DNA of 64,000 nucleotides from Gallionella sp. (GTDB lineage Bacteria > Pseudomonadota > Gammaproteobacteria > Burkholderiales > Gallionellaceae), in the NCBI GenBank assembly GCA_003153155.1, contig PLWV01000029.1:40565-104564 (forward strand), in the 5' to 3' direction. Both the position numbers and the translations under genes were made by a program. Positions 35,741-43,941 of this stretch are shown here, in pieces. How positions within the stretch are numbered: position 1 is the first letter of the stretch; each line of letters begins with the position of its first letter. The notes under the pieces were generated by a model. It saw only the letters and a list, made by a program, of their open reading frames with translations, searched no databases and had not been told where the DNA came from.

Positions 35741-36556
35741 TCATGGTTTAGCTCCTGTTCCCGGTCGCGACCTTTTTGCCCGATCCAGCATTCTGTCCAT
35801 TGCGTTGCCTGATGGTGTTTTTGCCAGGGCGGCTGCTATTTCGGCAGACAAGCGAGGGAGTCTTTCAGAGATAAATCGTTTGTTCTTGATCAACTTTGCC
35901 ATCTTATCGGGATTGATTGCGTCATATATCTCGACCCCGTGTTTTCTGGCAAACACGCCTGCCGGGCTACAGGCAGTCTCGGCAATTTTTTCGATGGCTT
36001 TAAGCGCGATTTTCTCGTTTATTTTTGCCGCTTCGATGACATATTGCTCCGCAACCCTGACAGACAGGGCAACCTGCTTCAACCCTGCGGCATTCTGCTT
36101 GTCCGTAATGCTTCGATAATTCTCCGCGCGACTGATCAGGACATCAATCGGGTGCATGACCAAGAATGGTCGCCCTTCTGCATCCATCTCTACAGCGCGG
36201 CGCTTCACCCCGTCTGTGTCCATTGTGCCAATATGATGAATAACATCGATGTTCACAAAACCGCTATCGCCTACCGGCAATATCACCTGCCCAGAAATAA
36301 TGGTCATGGACTTTTCGGGCGGATACTTGGCGACGCCGCCGATCGCGTTAGCTATCATAGCGACGTGGCTCCTATCGCCAAGAATATCGGCATCCATGCT
36401 GATTGCCGCTACGCCTTGCGAGGCTCCACCAGTCTTGTAGTACGACATCCAAAAAACAAGCGACTGCCCTCCCACGAGAATGGTGTCTCGCGGCAGTTTT
36501 TTCAGAATACCCTCAAGAAGGGAAGCAGAAAAAGCAATCTCTGTTTTGTTTTTCAT
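35741..36556 (-). CDS. Nucleotidyltransferase-fold protein (possible toxin of a Phd-type pair)
   Basis: 271 residues. The N-terminus has a nucleotidyltransferase-like layout: ILVGGQSLVFWMSYY followed by MDADILGD, i.e. a G-G-x-S/A loop and D-x-D acidic motif at residues 30-55, typical of AbiEii/MenT-like NTase toxins and their relatives. The middle (VMHPIDVLISRAENY) also fits the family. Encoded 17 bases after a Phd-like antitoxin in the same direction, it would be its toxin. It lacks a membrane or signal segment. The ATG at 36556 (MKNKTEIAFSASLLEG) is the start chosen. Toxin activity is inferred from context only. Confidence 0.66.
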   Translation of the reverse strand: MKNKTEIAFSASLLEGILKKLPRDTILVGGQSLVFWMSYYKTGGASQGVAAISMDADILGDRSHVAMIANAIGGVAKYPPEKSMTIISGQVILPVGDSGFVNIDVIHHIGTMDTDGVKRRAVEMDAEGRPFLVMHPIDVLISRAENYRSITDKQNAAGLKQVALSVRVAEQYVIEAAKINEKIALKAIEKIAETACSPAGVFARKHGVEIYDAINPDKMAKLIKNKRFISERLPRLSAEIAAALAKTPSGNAMDRMLDRAKRSRPGTGAKP

Positions 36557-36573
36557 TGCCTAGCGAAGCCAGA

Positions 36574-37017
36574 TTAATACTCTGTGCTTCTATATTTGGC
36601 TCGCCCACGGCATTTGACGGCTGCATCGGCAAATAAAAAAGCATCGGAAGGACGGGCTTCGCCTTTATCAACCTTGGCAAAGAAAGCGTTTCTCCTGTCG
36701 TTCTTTTCAGTCATTAGCTTATCCCGAACCCCGACACCCAATCTGGTAGACATCTTGTTCAGATCACAACGCTTAGTCACATAAAGCACTTTCATTGCGC
36801 CGGCAACCGAAATCTCGCCATTCATCATGTCGATCAGCACGTCACGCATTTCCTTGTCAGACAACTTGTTGCCGCCCGTCAATTTCCAGTAATCATCGGC
36901 AGACAGCAGGTACGCGAATACCCTGCCATTTTTGGTAATTTCGACAGGCGAGCTTGTTGCAGATTCAAAAACCTGCCCAAGCCGATTCTTTACTTCTTTT
37001 GCTGTGAATGTTTGCAT
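36574..37017 (-). CDS. Phd/YefM-like antitoxin with C-terminal extension
   Basis: 147 residues from ATG 37017. The N-terminal Phd/YefM signature (MQTFTAKEVKNRLGQVFE, VEITKNGRVFAYLLSADDY) is followed by a longer C-terminal region (SDKEMRDVLIDMMNGE and a further 90 residues) than normal Phd proteins (about 80-90 residues); the extension probably contacts the partner. The ATG at 37065 would add 16 residues upstream that overlap the promoter region, so 37017 is preferred. It precedes the NTase gene by 17 bases and carries a strong promoter with a palindrome, as expected for an autoregulated antitoxin. Confidence 0.75.
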   Translation of the reverse strand: MQTFTAKEVKNRLGQVFESATSSPVEITKNGRVFAYLLSADDYWKLTGGNKLSDKEMRDVLIDMMNGEISVAGAMKVLYVTKRCDLNKMSTRLGVGVRDKLMTEKNDRRNAFFAKVDKGEARPSDAFLFADAAVKCRGRAKYRSTEY

Positions 37018-37060
37018 TGGGTGGCGCGAAATCGCGCGCGATGTGTTTTGTACAGAAAAT

Positions 37061-37090
37061 ATCATATAGCCAGAGTAGCTACTTTGTCAA
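37061..37090 (-). promoter_or_regulatory. Promoter with operator palindrome for the Phd/NTase pair
   Basis: Read on the - strand, TTGACA (37090-37085), 18 bases, TATGAT (37066-37061) match sigma-70 -35 and -10 elements closely. Between them lies AGTAGCTACT (37083-37074), a perfect 10-bp palindrome, suited to a dimeric Phd repressor. The start codon of the antitoxin is 44 bases downstream of the -10. Confidence 0.7.
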
Positions 37091-37178
37091 TATCACACCA
37101 ACAAAGCCGCTTCCAGCATCACCAAGCTGGCCGCCTAACTGACCCGTCCTAAACTAGGTTGACAGTAAAACGTCGTTT

Positions 37179-38030
37179 TCACGTCCTGTTTAGGTAAGTA
37201 GTTAAAGACGCCTGGTGCACCGCATCAGGCGTTTTGTATTTTAGCGCCAGATGAGGTCGTTCATGGTTGTAGATGTGGATCGATTCCTTGATCATTTTGG
37301 TTGCCTCCGCCAGGTTTCTGGGTGTTTGCAGCAGGAACTCGTTCTTCAGGATGCCGTTCACCCGCTCTGCCAGGGCATTTTGGTAACAATCGTACCCGTC
37401 CGTCATTGAACATGTGATTCCGTGTTTCTCATGGAGTTGCTGGTAGTAGCTGGAGCAATACTGGATCCCCCGGTCAGAGTGATGAATGAGTTTGGCTTGC
37501 GTTCTTCTGCCTTTGATCGCCATCTTCAACGCCCTGCCGACCTCTTCCGTCTGCAGACTGCCATGCACGTGATAGCCCATGATCTTTCTTGAATAGGCAT
37601 CCGTGACCAAGCTCAGGTAAGCAAACTTCTCCCGCGTCGGAATATAGGTGATGTCCGCCACCCAGACTTCCTCCGGTCTGCCTGGGATTACCTTCAGCGG
37701 CCCCTCCTTGAGCAGGTTGGGGTGTTTACGGAAACGGTGATGACTATCCGTCGTCTTGTGGTACGCGCGTCGGGTCGGCACCAGCAGGCGAGTCCGCCTC
37801 AGTAAGTCAAACAAGGCATCTCGACCCAGCTTGATGCCTCTGTCCTTGAATGAACCCCGCAAAAGGTAATGAAGCTTACGCGTACCGATTCTCGGTTGTT
37901 GCACACGCTTGGTTTGAACGAGTTCAACTATAACCGCGTCCCGTTCATTCAGGGCCTGCGCGCGACTCAGTTGTTTGTAATACGCCTGTCGGCTGATCCC
38001 GTAATGACGGCAGGCCGCCGAGATGCTCAA
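37179..38030 (-). CDS. IS3-family transposase OrfB (DDE integrase domain)
   Basis: 283 residues with HTH_21 (SISAACRHYGISRQAYYK), then rve integrase core: VWVADITYIPT (first Asp), IHHSDRGIQYCS (second Asp), NALAERVNGILKNEFL (Glu). All three catalytic acids of the IS3 family are present. Its start ATG 38030 forms ATGA with the OrfA stop; -1 frameshifting at AAAAAAG (38069-38075) would give the fused OrfAB protein, reading ...KKAFRQVVEKGQ into this frame. Confidence 0.93.
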   Translation of the reverse strand: MSISAACRHYGISRQAYYKQLSRAQALNERDAVIVELVQTKRVQQPRIGTRKLHYLLRGSFKDRGIKLGRDALFDLLRRTRLLVPTRRAYHKTTDSHHRFRKHPNLLKEGPLKVIPGRPEEVWVADITYIPTREKFAYLSLVTDAYSRKIMGYHVHGSLQTEEVGRALKMAIKGRRTQAKLIHHSDRGIQYCSSYYQQLHEKHGITCSMTDGYDCYQNALAERVNGILKNEFLLQTPRNLAEATKMIKESIHIYNHERPHLALKYKTPDAVHQASLTTYLNRT

Positions 38031-38425
38031 GCCTTCGACCTGACCTTTCTCGACGACTTGCCTAAAGGCTTTTTTGGGATTTTGATTCCATACTCGTGCT
38101 TGATCACATCCAGCATGGCTTCGAACAAGCGCGCCTTCTCATTGGCTTCCTTGAGCTGGACTTCCAATTCCTTGATCCGCTGGTCAGGCGTGAGGGGTGA
38201 TTGTTGATCGTTCATCTGGGCGTCCTTTGGGATGGTTGGCGAAAGATTATGCCAATCCAGCCGACCATGCTTGCGTAACCAGATTAAAACCGTTGACCGA
38301 CCTTGTATCCCATAGCGATATTGAGCCTGCTTATAGGTCATTTCGCCTTTTTCCACTTGGTCCACCACACTTAGTTTAAAAGCCAGTGTGTAGTCCCGCT
38401 GACTCCTTCTTTCCCCTGATTCCAT
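38027..38425 (-). CDS. IS3-family transposase OrfA (helix-turn-helix)
   Basis: 132 residues, HTH_Tnp_1-like: SQRDYTLAFKLSVVDQVEKG, MTYKQAQYRYGIQGRSTVLIWLRKH, then a leucine-zipper-like region RIKELEVQLKEANEKARLFEAML. Usual length for OrfA of the IS3 family. The end (IPKKPLGKSSRKVRSKA) contains the A-AAA-AAG slippery sequence for the -1 frameshift. Provides the DNA-binding N-terminus of the transposase. Confidence 0.92.
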   Translation of the reverse strand: MESGERRSQRDYTLAFKLSVVDQVEKGEMTYKQAQYRYGIQGRSTVLIWLRKHGRLDWHNLSPTIPKDAQMNDQQSPLTPDQRIKELEVQLKEANEKARLFEAMLDVIKHEYGIKIPKKPLGKSSRKVRSKA

Positions 38426-38529
38426 TTGACACTCCTTTCGTCACGGCAAAAAGTGTCAACTTATTTCAGGACGGGTCAAACCCAACAAAAAAGCCGCATC
38501 GCTACGGCTCTTCTGGTGTCGCGATCAAC

Positions 38530-39279
38530 TCACCCCAGCCGTTCCTTCTCCTGCCTGCTGGCATGTTCTTCAGCCTTCACAAGCGCATCGCGCAGCAGAA
38601 CGACGTGCCGCTTAGCGCGCTCGAAGTCCGCCTCGACTTCCACCCTGTCGAACTTCTTCATCCGTCCAAAAAAGCCCTTGTTACTGTCCTCGGACAAACG
38701 TTGCTCGATTGCCGCCATCGCCACCTGCCGCGCAGCAATGGCCAGTGTCACACGAGCAGGGTCAAGGATGGTGTGGCCGTCAAGGCCGGCGGCGGACAAC
38801 ATGGCGGAATGCTCTTGCCATGCGAGTTGTTCTTCGGGGGTAGCGGCCAGCCAAGCGGGCTCGCCATCAATCGCACCTGGCTCACCATCTACAATTGGAA
38901 TTGCGCCTTCCGGGGCAACGCCAGAAGCCCATGTATGTTTGATTACATTTGGATCGTAAGCTGCCTTGATGCGATACTTGTCAGCGAGAGTATCTACTAC
39001 TTCGCGCGAGGCCAAGGGGTGACTAGGATTCTCGGCCTTCAAGGCCGAGATCAGCTCATCTTCGGCCATGATGCGGCCTTCGATGCGCGAGCGGAATAGG
39101 TGGATCTGCGACTTGGCGGCGAAGACGAGCCGGTTCTTTTCGGCGATAGCGGCATCGCGTCCTTCCCATGCCTCGTCAAGTTTCTGATTCGCGTCATCGA
39201 TTACACGCCTGGACTTATTCTCCGCCCGGCTGATTTCGCCCAAGGCTAAGAGTCCTACTCCTCCTACGTTACTGCTCAT
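38530..39279 (-). CDS. Conserved hypothetical protein downstream of traY (paralogue of 14083-14472)
   Basis: 249 residues, soluble and helical: MSSNVGGVGLLALGEISRA, then a charged coiled-coil (RRVIDDANQKLDEAWEGRDA), MAEDELISALKAEN, and a C-terminal 80-residue block (AAGLDGHTILDPARVTLAIA ... FGRMKKFDR ... RHVVLLRDALVKAEE) shared with the gene at 14083. AGGAG 7 bases before the ATG. It occupies the position directly after traY where IncI plasmids keep their exclusion genes (recalled from R64-type plasmids), but it has no membrane segment and no clear sequence likeness, so an exclusion role is a guess. Confidence 0.7.
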   Translation of the reverse strand: MSSNVGGVGLLALGEISRAENKSRRVIDDANQKLDEAWEGRDAAIAEKNRLVFAAKSQIHLFRSRIEGRIMAEDELISALKAENPSHPLASREVVDTLADKYRIKAAYDPNVIKHTWASGVAPEGAIPIVDGEPGAIDGEPAWLAATPEEQLAWQEHSAMLSAAGLDGHTILDPARVTLAIAARQVAMAAIEQRLSEDSNKGFFGRMKKFDRVEVEADFERAKRHVVLLRDALVKAEEHASRQEKERLG

Positions 39280-39299
39280 GGTTTAGCTCCTGTGGTGAA

Positions 39300-41555
39300 T
39301 TAGACTTTTGAGGTAGTACCCTGCGCCCCGCCACCGGTGCCGTGCGCCCCACTTCCGTCTTTCGGTTTGGGATCGGCGCTTTGACCGGACTTTGCTTTCG
39401 GCATTCCGCCTGTACCGCTACGCACTATGGCGGCATTGCCCAAAAAGGTCTGCGCGGCATTGCCTGCCGTATCCCTGCCGAACTGCGTACCCACTGCGCG
39501 CACGCCCATGAACTCGAAGATGGCATCGGGCAGCTTGTACATCAGGCTGCAACTGGTGTTGACCAGCCCTACGGCCAGCACCATGTACAGCGCGCAATAG
39601 CCAAATATAGCGAAGATGCCGGTGATGCTGTGTACCTGCGCATCGGCCACGGCAAAGCCGTAGGTTGCGGTCAAAAAGTAGATCGATACTTCGATCATTG
39701 CCGAAGCCAAAACGAATGCCAAAATCAGCATAACCGGACGCATGAAGGATTGCAACATGAAGGAATAACCGTGCGATGTACGCTGACCCAACCCCTCGCC
39801 ATCGGTGTCGAAATGGGCGAAGGCTAAGAAAGGGGCGGCGGCCACGCCTTCCATGACGGATACCAGCCACTCCATCACCTGCCCCATGAAAACGATGTAG
39901 GGCACGAGCGGCAGATAGATGGAACACATCAGGAAAAAACCCAATGCTATTTCCATGACGAACTTTGCCATTTCCAGCCATGGGGCGATGGCACCCTCTG
40001 CTCCGGCACCCAAAGGGGTTAGGCCAGCCACCAATCCGACAACGCTCTTGTTCATCAAGCCCTCGATCGCACCGATCGCCGTCACACCCACTCCGGCAAA
40101 AGTAACGACATTGTCGGCGGTGTTCTTGATGTTGACCAGCGCAGGCGCGGTATTGTCGTGGCGGATGAAGATGTTGATCAGGTTGTCGCTACCAAAGCCC
40201 ATCTTGTCCTTGAGTAGTCTGAACGCACCCTGCTCTGAATCGGAATCGCCGGGCTTGGAACCGGCCACGGATGTCTTGGTTCGCGCCGCCTCATAATAAT
40301 TCATCGTCGAGGTATAGACCGTGTCGGTATGGTTATCCTTGTTGACCGTCACGTCCACCATGCCGTCACTGTCGCCTGCACCTTTGATGGCATAGGACGA
40401 GTTCGCGTAAGCGGTATAGAACGAGCCAGCGGAGACGAAGCCGTAATTTTTGGCGGCGGCCATGATAATGCCGGACATCTTGTCCTGTTTCGCCGCACTG
40501 TTCAGAATGTCGGAAACGGCCCCGCTGATTTGGGCTTGATACGTTGCCCCGATGAGTTTTTCATCGGCGATGTATTTGGCAAGATCCGGCTTCGGAACAT
40601 TCAGGTTGTTTGCCGGGTCGCGGGCGGCGGCGAGATTCTTGACTACCTCGGCAACCGCGTCATGCGCCTTGGATCGCATATCGCCTATCATGCTCAACGT
40701 GATACCTTTGGTAGCGGCCTCTACCTGCTGGGCAAGCGTGTCCCCTATTCCGATCTTGCTAAAAGGGGTGTCCTCCCTGGTTAGGGAGTCAGGCTTAATC
40801 GTTCCTTGCCCGGCTACCGATACTGATCCGCACTCGACACCGGTACTATTGAAAATGGCAATCTTGCTATCAGAAAAATCTGTTAGGGGGAGATTGGTGC
40901 CGTCAGCACCATTTCCACTGCCCTCGCTATAATAAACAGCCGATTGCCGGTAGGCTTCATCGCACAGCAGCGCCTCGAAGACCTTGTCGGCAATGAGACT
41001 GCTGTTCCCGAACCGGATAGTTGCGGCAACATTGGTCTTTTTTCCGGAATTAACTGGGGCGCCGCCGTTTACTTGCTGCACCACCCCGGTGTTCATCCAG
41101 TTGCCCACGACATCCTGCCACGCCATGTTGCCAAGCCCCGCACCCATCACGCCGATCCACAGCATGACGACCTGCAAGGCATTCCATCCGCCGGCGATCG
41201 GCACGAGAGACAATACGCCGGTCGTAACCCTGATCGGCACCCATACCGTATGGAATGCCTTGCCGATGAAGTCGCCGTCGTGCGCGGTTTGAGTGACCGC
41301 CGCCAGTGTCTTGTAGGTCAGGTAGACCGATCCCAGCGTCAGCAATCCGACATTGATGTACATGAAGATGAGCGACAATACGGTGCCGCCTGAATCAAGG
41401 CTGGTCAGCATGCTTAACGGATCTCCGGCTATATCACCGAAAATCATCTTCAGCATCATCTCGGCTGATACGCCGGCAGCACCGCCGGGGTCAAAGCCGG
41501 ATGCCTGGTTGGCTGCGCCGACAAGTCCGCCGGTTGTAATTTGCGATGCGTCCAT
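39300..41555 (-). CDS. traY: DotA/TraY-family transfer protein (inner membrane)
   Basis: 751 residues from ATG 41555 (MDASQITTGGLVGAANQ); the longer frame to 41639 overlaps the next gene and has no ribosome site. Hydrophobic segments at about residues 55-85, 110-170, then a periplasmic region of some 300 residues (195-490), and at least four more membrane segments (FVMEIALGFFLMCSIYLPL; VMLILAFVLASAMIEVSI; ITGIFAIFGYCALYMVLAVGL). This is the DotA (Dot/Icm) / TraY (IncI) layout, a component of the type IVB transfer apparatus. It is 4 bases after the TraX-like gene and 20 bases before the 249-residue gene: one operon. Confidence 0.85.
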   Translation of the reverse strand: MDASQITTGGLVGAANQASGFDPGGAAGVSAEMMLKMIFGDIAGDPLSMLTSLDSGGTVLSLIFMYINVGLLTLGSVYLTYKTLAAVTQTAHDGDFIGKAFHTVWVPIRVTTGVLSLVPIAGGWNALQVVMLWIGVMGAGLGNMAWQDVVGNWMNTGVVQQVNGGAPVNSGKKTNVAATIRFGNSSLIADKVFEALLCDEAYRQSAVYYSEGSGNGADGTNLPLTDFSDSKIAIFNSTGVECGSVSVAGQGTIKPDSLTREDTPFSKIGIGDTLAQQVEAATKGITLSMIGDMRSKAHDAVAEVVKNLAAARDPANNLNVPKPDLAKYIADEKLIGATYQAQISGAVSDILNSAAKQDKMSGIIMAAAKNYGFVSAGSFYTAYANSSYAIKGAGDSDGMVDVTVNKDNHTDTVYTSTMNYYEAARTKTSVAGSKPGDSDSEQGAFRLLKDKMGFGSDNLINIFIRHDNTAPALVNIKNTADNVVTFAGVGVTAIGAIEGLMNKSVVGLVAGLTPLGAGAEGAIAPWLEMAKFVMEIALGFFLMCSIYLPLVPYIVFMGQVMEWLVSVMEGVAAAPFLAFAHFDTDGEGLGQRTSHGYSFMLQSFMRPVMLILAFVLASAMIEVSIYFLTATYGFAVADAQVHSITGIFAIFGYCALYMVLAVGLVNTSCSLMYKLPDAIFEFMGVRAVGTQFGRDTAGNAAQTFLGNAAIVRSGTGGMPKAKSGQSADPKPKDGSGAHGTGGGAQGTTSKV

Positions 41556-41559
41556 GGCC

Positions 41560-42036
41560 TTACTCCGCCGAGTGCTGGCGCAATCCGGGCAGTGTAGCCG
41601 GTGCGATTCCAATGTCTTCCATGAAATCCGTCGCGTCATCCATCATCTTTTGCGACTCAGCCTTGAATTCGTCGGCGAAGCGCTTGAGTGCTGCCGCCGC
41701 ACTCTTTAATTCTTCCGTAGCCCCGCCATTCCTGATTGAGTGATTGGTAACGCCGACCGTCTCGCGGAATGCCTTGATCCCGGCCATGAAGGTCCCGAAC
41801 GCATAGGCGAACGAGACGGGCGCGACTTTCTTTTCTTTCATCAACCCGATGTGATCGGCGAAGTTCGCCATGATCCGCTTCATCTGCACAATGGCTGCTA
41901 TCGCGTGCTTCGTGCGCAACTTTTCCAGCCGGACGAAAGCCTGTTGGTCGACGATGTCCAGGTGCGCGAGCCTAGGATAAAACACGCCTACAGGATGCTT
42001 TGCCGGCGCCACAAAACTTCTTGGGTTATCGCTCAT
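41560..42036 (-). CDS. TraX-position conjugal transfer protein (hypothetical)
   Basis: 158 residues, soluble or peripheral, MSDNPRSFVAPAKHPVGVFY start, helical in its middle and C-terminus (ELKSAAAALKRFADEFKAE). GGAGA lies 9 bases before the ATG. It sits between the TraW-like gene (33 bases upstream) and the DotA/TraY gene (4 bases), the place of traX in IncI plasmids (order recalled, not verified). I recognise no motif, so the function in transfer is contextual. Confidence 0.7.
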   Translation of the reverse strand: MSDNPRSFVAPAKHPVGVFYPRLAHLDIVDQQAFVRLEKLRTKHAIAAIVQMKRIMANFADHIGLMKEKKVAPVSFAYAFGTFMAGIKAFRETVGVTNHSIRNGGATEELKSAAAALKRFADEFKAESQKMMDDATDFMEDIGIAPATLPGLRQHSAE

Positions 42037-42068
42037 CTTATTGTCTCCGTTAGCCGGTTGGTTGTTGG

Positions 42069-43349
42069 TTAGTTGTTGGAAAGTCCGTGAGCGGCAGCGT
42101 TGATCCTGGGAATCATGTTCGCCTTGGCGCTTTCGGCGGAGGCCACCGCCTGCAACGCCACCTGTACTTCCTGGTTGCGCAACTGCATGTACTGGATGCG
42201 CAGCAGCAGCGAGGTCATGATCGCCTGTTCCTTGGCGACCTGATCACGCTCGGCGTTGTTGATGTAGGTCATCCATCCCGCGTTGTCGGAGCGCATCTTG
42301 ACCTGGATGTCCAAAAGTTCCATCGGCGAAATCGGCGTCGTGTCATTGAACGACGGTGAATACTTCTGCATTTTCTTGACCCGGTCATCCAGGTAATCCT
42401 TCATGCCGTAGTCGTTCGCGGGGATGGTGTCCTGCATCGCCTTGACCAGGTTGTCGGAATCCGCGATATGTGTGCGCGCCGCAAGGATGTTCGCCATCGC
42501 CATGCGCGACATATCGATGCGCGACTCGTAAGCCAGCTTCAATCCCTGATAGATCTGGCCTTCGCTGGTCACGGCTTCAGCAGGAGATAGCGCGCGCGGC
42601 GTATCGCCGCTGTCGATCATGTTGTTGATAAACGCATTCGCCGCTTCCTCCTGACCTTGCGTGAAAGTCAGGTTGGCAAGATGCTTGTCATCGCCGGCAC
42701 CATCGAAAAGCGATTTAGCGGAGGTATCCCCATCCGGCATGGGCATATCGCCGTCCGTCGTCTTGACGGTCTTGCCGGGCTGCTTTTGACCGTTGCATTG
42801 CAGCGGATCGGTCCTTTTGTCGCAGTAATAAATCTCGTGGTTCTTGGCGATCGAATAAAGTTGCTCTCTGGCATCCGGCGCTTTGGATGCGCGCACACGC
42901 ATTGCGTTTCCGTATCGGGCTGACTGGTAAGAGACAGTCTGGTCGGTCACGCTGCCCGTCGCTGCGGCAGTACGGTCCGCGCAGGTGTTCCCTGCGGGCA
43001 GGTAAGCACCATTCATCGAGCGCTGCGTGATCACTTTCTGTCGCTCGATCTCAAGCTGGTTCGACCTGTCGGCCTCGTGTATCTTCTCGATGTGTGCCAT
43101 TTGCGCCTTGCCGGTCGCCTCAACGGTCATGGAAAGGTTTCTTACCGCGGTCTGGATACTGGTCGACAGCAAGCTGATCGCGGTCGTTACCGGCTGTGTC
43201 ACGCTCATGTAGAAATCCGGCGTGGTCATCATGCCATCGATACCGATATTACTGCCGCTACCGTTTGCCAGCATGGCCGGCGAATCAACGGAATAGACCA
43301 GCGAAAGCAAGATAACCGCTATGCGCATTTTGATGTTCTTGATGTTCAT
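42069..43349 (-). CDS. TraW-like conjugal transfer protein with signal peptide
   Basis: 426 residues from ATG 43349 (GAGGA about 10 bases upstream); the longer frame to 43397 is rejected because it overlaps the previous gene and buries the signal sequence. N-terminal signal: MRIAVILLSLVYSVDSPAML, then a mature periplasmic protein with coiled-coil segments (HIEKIHEADRSNQLEIERQ; ANMIPRINAAAHGLS). In IncI plasmids traW directly precedes traX and traY, and this gene, the next and the DotA/TraY gene have that order. The sequence itself is unfamiliar, so TraW is a positional call. Confidence 0.66.
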   Translation of the reverse strand: MNIKNIKMRIAVILLSLVYSVDSPAMLANGSGSNIGIDGMMTTPDFYMSVTQPVTTAISLLSTSIQTAVRNLSMTVEATGKAQMAHIEKIHEADRSNQLEIERQKVITQRSMNGAYLPAGNTCADRTAAATGSVTDQTVSYQSARYGNAMRVRASKAPDAREQLYSIAKNHEIYYCDKRTDPLQCNGQKQPGKTVKTTDGDMPMPDGDTSAKSLFDGAGDDKHLANLTFTQGQEEAANAFINNMIDSGDTPRALSPAEAVTSEGQIYQGLKLAYESRIDMSRMAMANILAARTHIADSDNLVKAMQDTIPANDYGMKDYLDDRVKKMQKYSPSFNDTTPISPMELLDIQVKMRSDNAGWMTYINNAERDQVAKEQAIMTSLLLRIQYMQLRNQEVQVALQAVASAESAKANMIPRINAAAHGLSNN

Positions 43350-43359
43350 GTCGAGATCC

Positions 43360-43941
43360 TCATTTCCAAAGAGGCGGAACGGTATAACCTGATCCACCTT
43401 GATTGAGCACGCTGCCGCCCGTGCCGCTCACGCCGCCACCGCCGACAGAGACACCCGCGCCGCTCGCGGTGCTGCCGAATACCGCTCCAGTGTTCACGCG
43501 CCCTATGCCGCCCGGCAACGGCAACCCTTGAGTGATCGGCGCGGTTGCGCCGGCTATTTTCATGTCAGCAGCAGAACACACCTGGCCTAACGCCTGTTGC
43601 AGCAAATCCCACGGATTCGGGTAACCCAGCGTCATGCCCATGCTGAATTTCTTGTACTTATCGAGACAGGAGAGATTCACATGCGAGGTCAGTCCGCTGT
43701 TGACCTCGTTATTGTCGGCAGCTTTTTTGGCTTCAGCCTCTTTCTGGGGATCGCAATTCGGATCGATGCTGGCCGCGCTAGGCGGTTTGGTATTGGCTTG
43801 CGCCTTGCCCAGATCCGGCGATCCCCAATCGATCAGTTTTTGCCCAAGTTTGACTCCAGCATCGCCGACGACACCGGCTGCCGCCTGATGTGCTACCAGT
43901 AGCAACAGCAACATCGTCGCTGCAACGGCAAATTTACACAT
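43360..43941 (-). CDS. Putative periplasmic transfer protein with signal peptide
   Basis: 193 residues from ATG 43941, chosen because AGGAGG lies 6 bases upstream and it starts the signal peptide MCKFAVAATMLLLLLVAHQAAAG; a longer frame to 44055 is not credible. After the signal: three Cys (DPNCD, LSCLDK, QVCSA), then a Gly/Ser-rich C-terminal tail (GSTASGAGVSVGGGGVSGTGG) suggesting a disordered periplasmic linker. It overlaps the preceding 327-residue gene by 8 bases and ends 10 bases before the TraW-like gene. Function unknown; probably part of the mating channel. Confidence 0.72.
   Translation of the reverse strand: MCKFAVAATMLLLLLVAHQAAAGVVGDAGVKLGQKLIDWGSPDLGKAQANTKPPSAASIDPNCDPQKEAEAKKAADNNEVNSGLTSHVNLSCLDKYKKFSMGMTLGYPNPWDLLQQALGQVCSAADMKIAGATAPITQGLPLPGGIGRVNTGAVFGSTASGAGVSVGGGGVSGTGGSVLNQGGSGYTVPPLWK

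Larger units (their letters stand above)
37140..38478 (-). mobile_element. Complete IS3-family insertion sequence
   Basis: 1339 bp. Left end TGACCCGTCCTAAACTAGG..., right end (reverse complement) TGACCCGTCCTGAAATAAG..., both starting TGACCCGTCCT with the match continuing imperfectly to TTGACA, about 25 bp. A 3-bp target duplication AAC lies at 37137-37139 and 38479-38481. It carries OrfA and OrfB in overlapping frames with a slippery AAAAAAG heptamer at 38069-38075 (- strand), which would make the fused transposase by -1 frameshift. Intact TSD and genes suggest a recent insertion between the toxin-antitoxin pair and the transfer genes. Confidence 0.93.
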
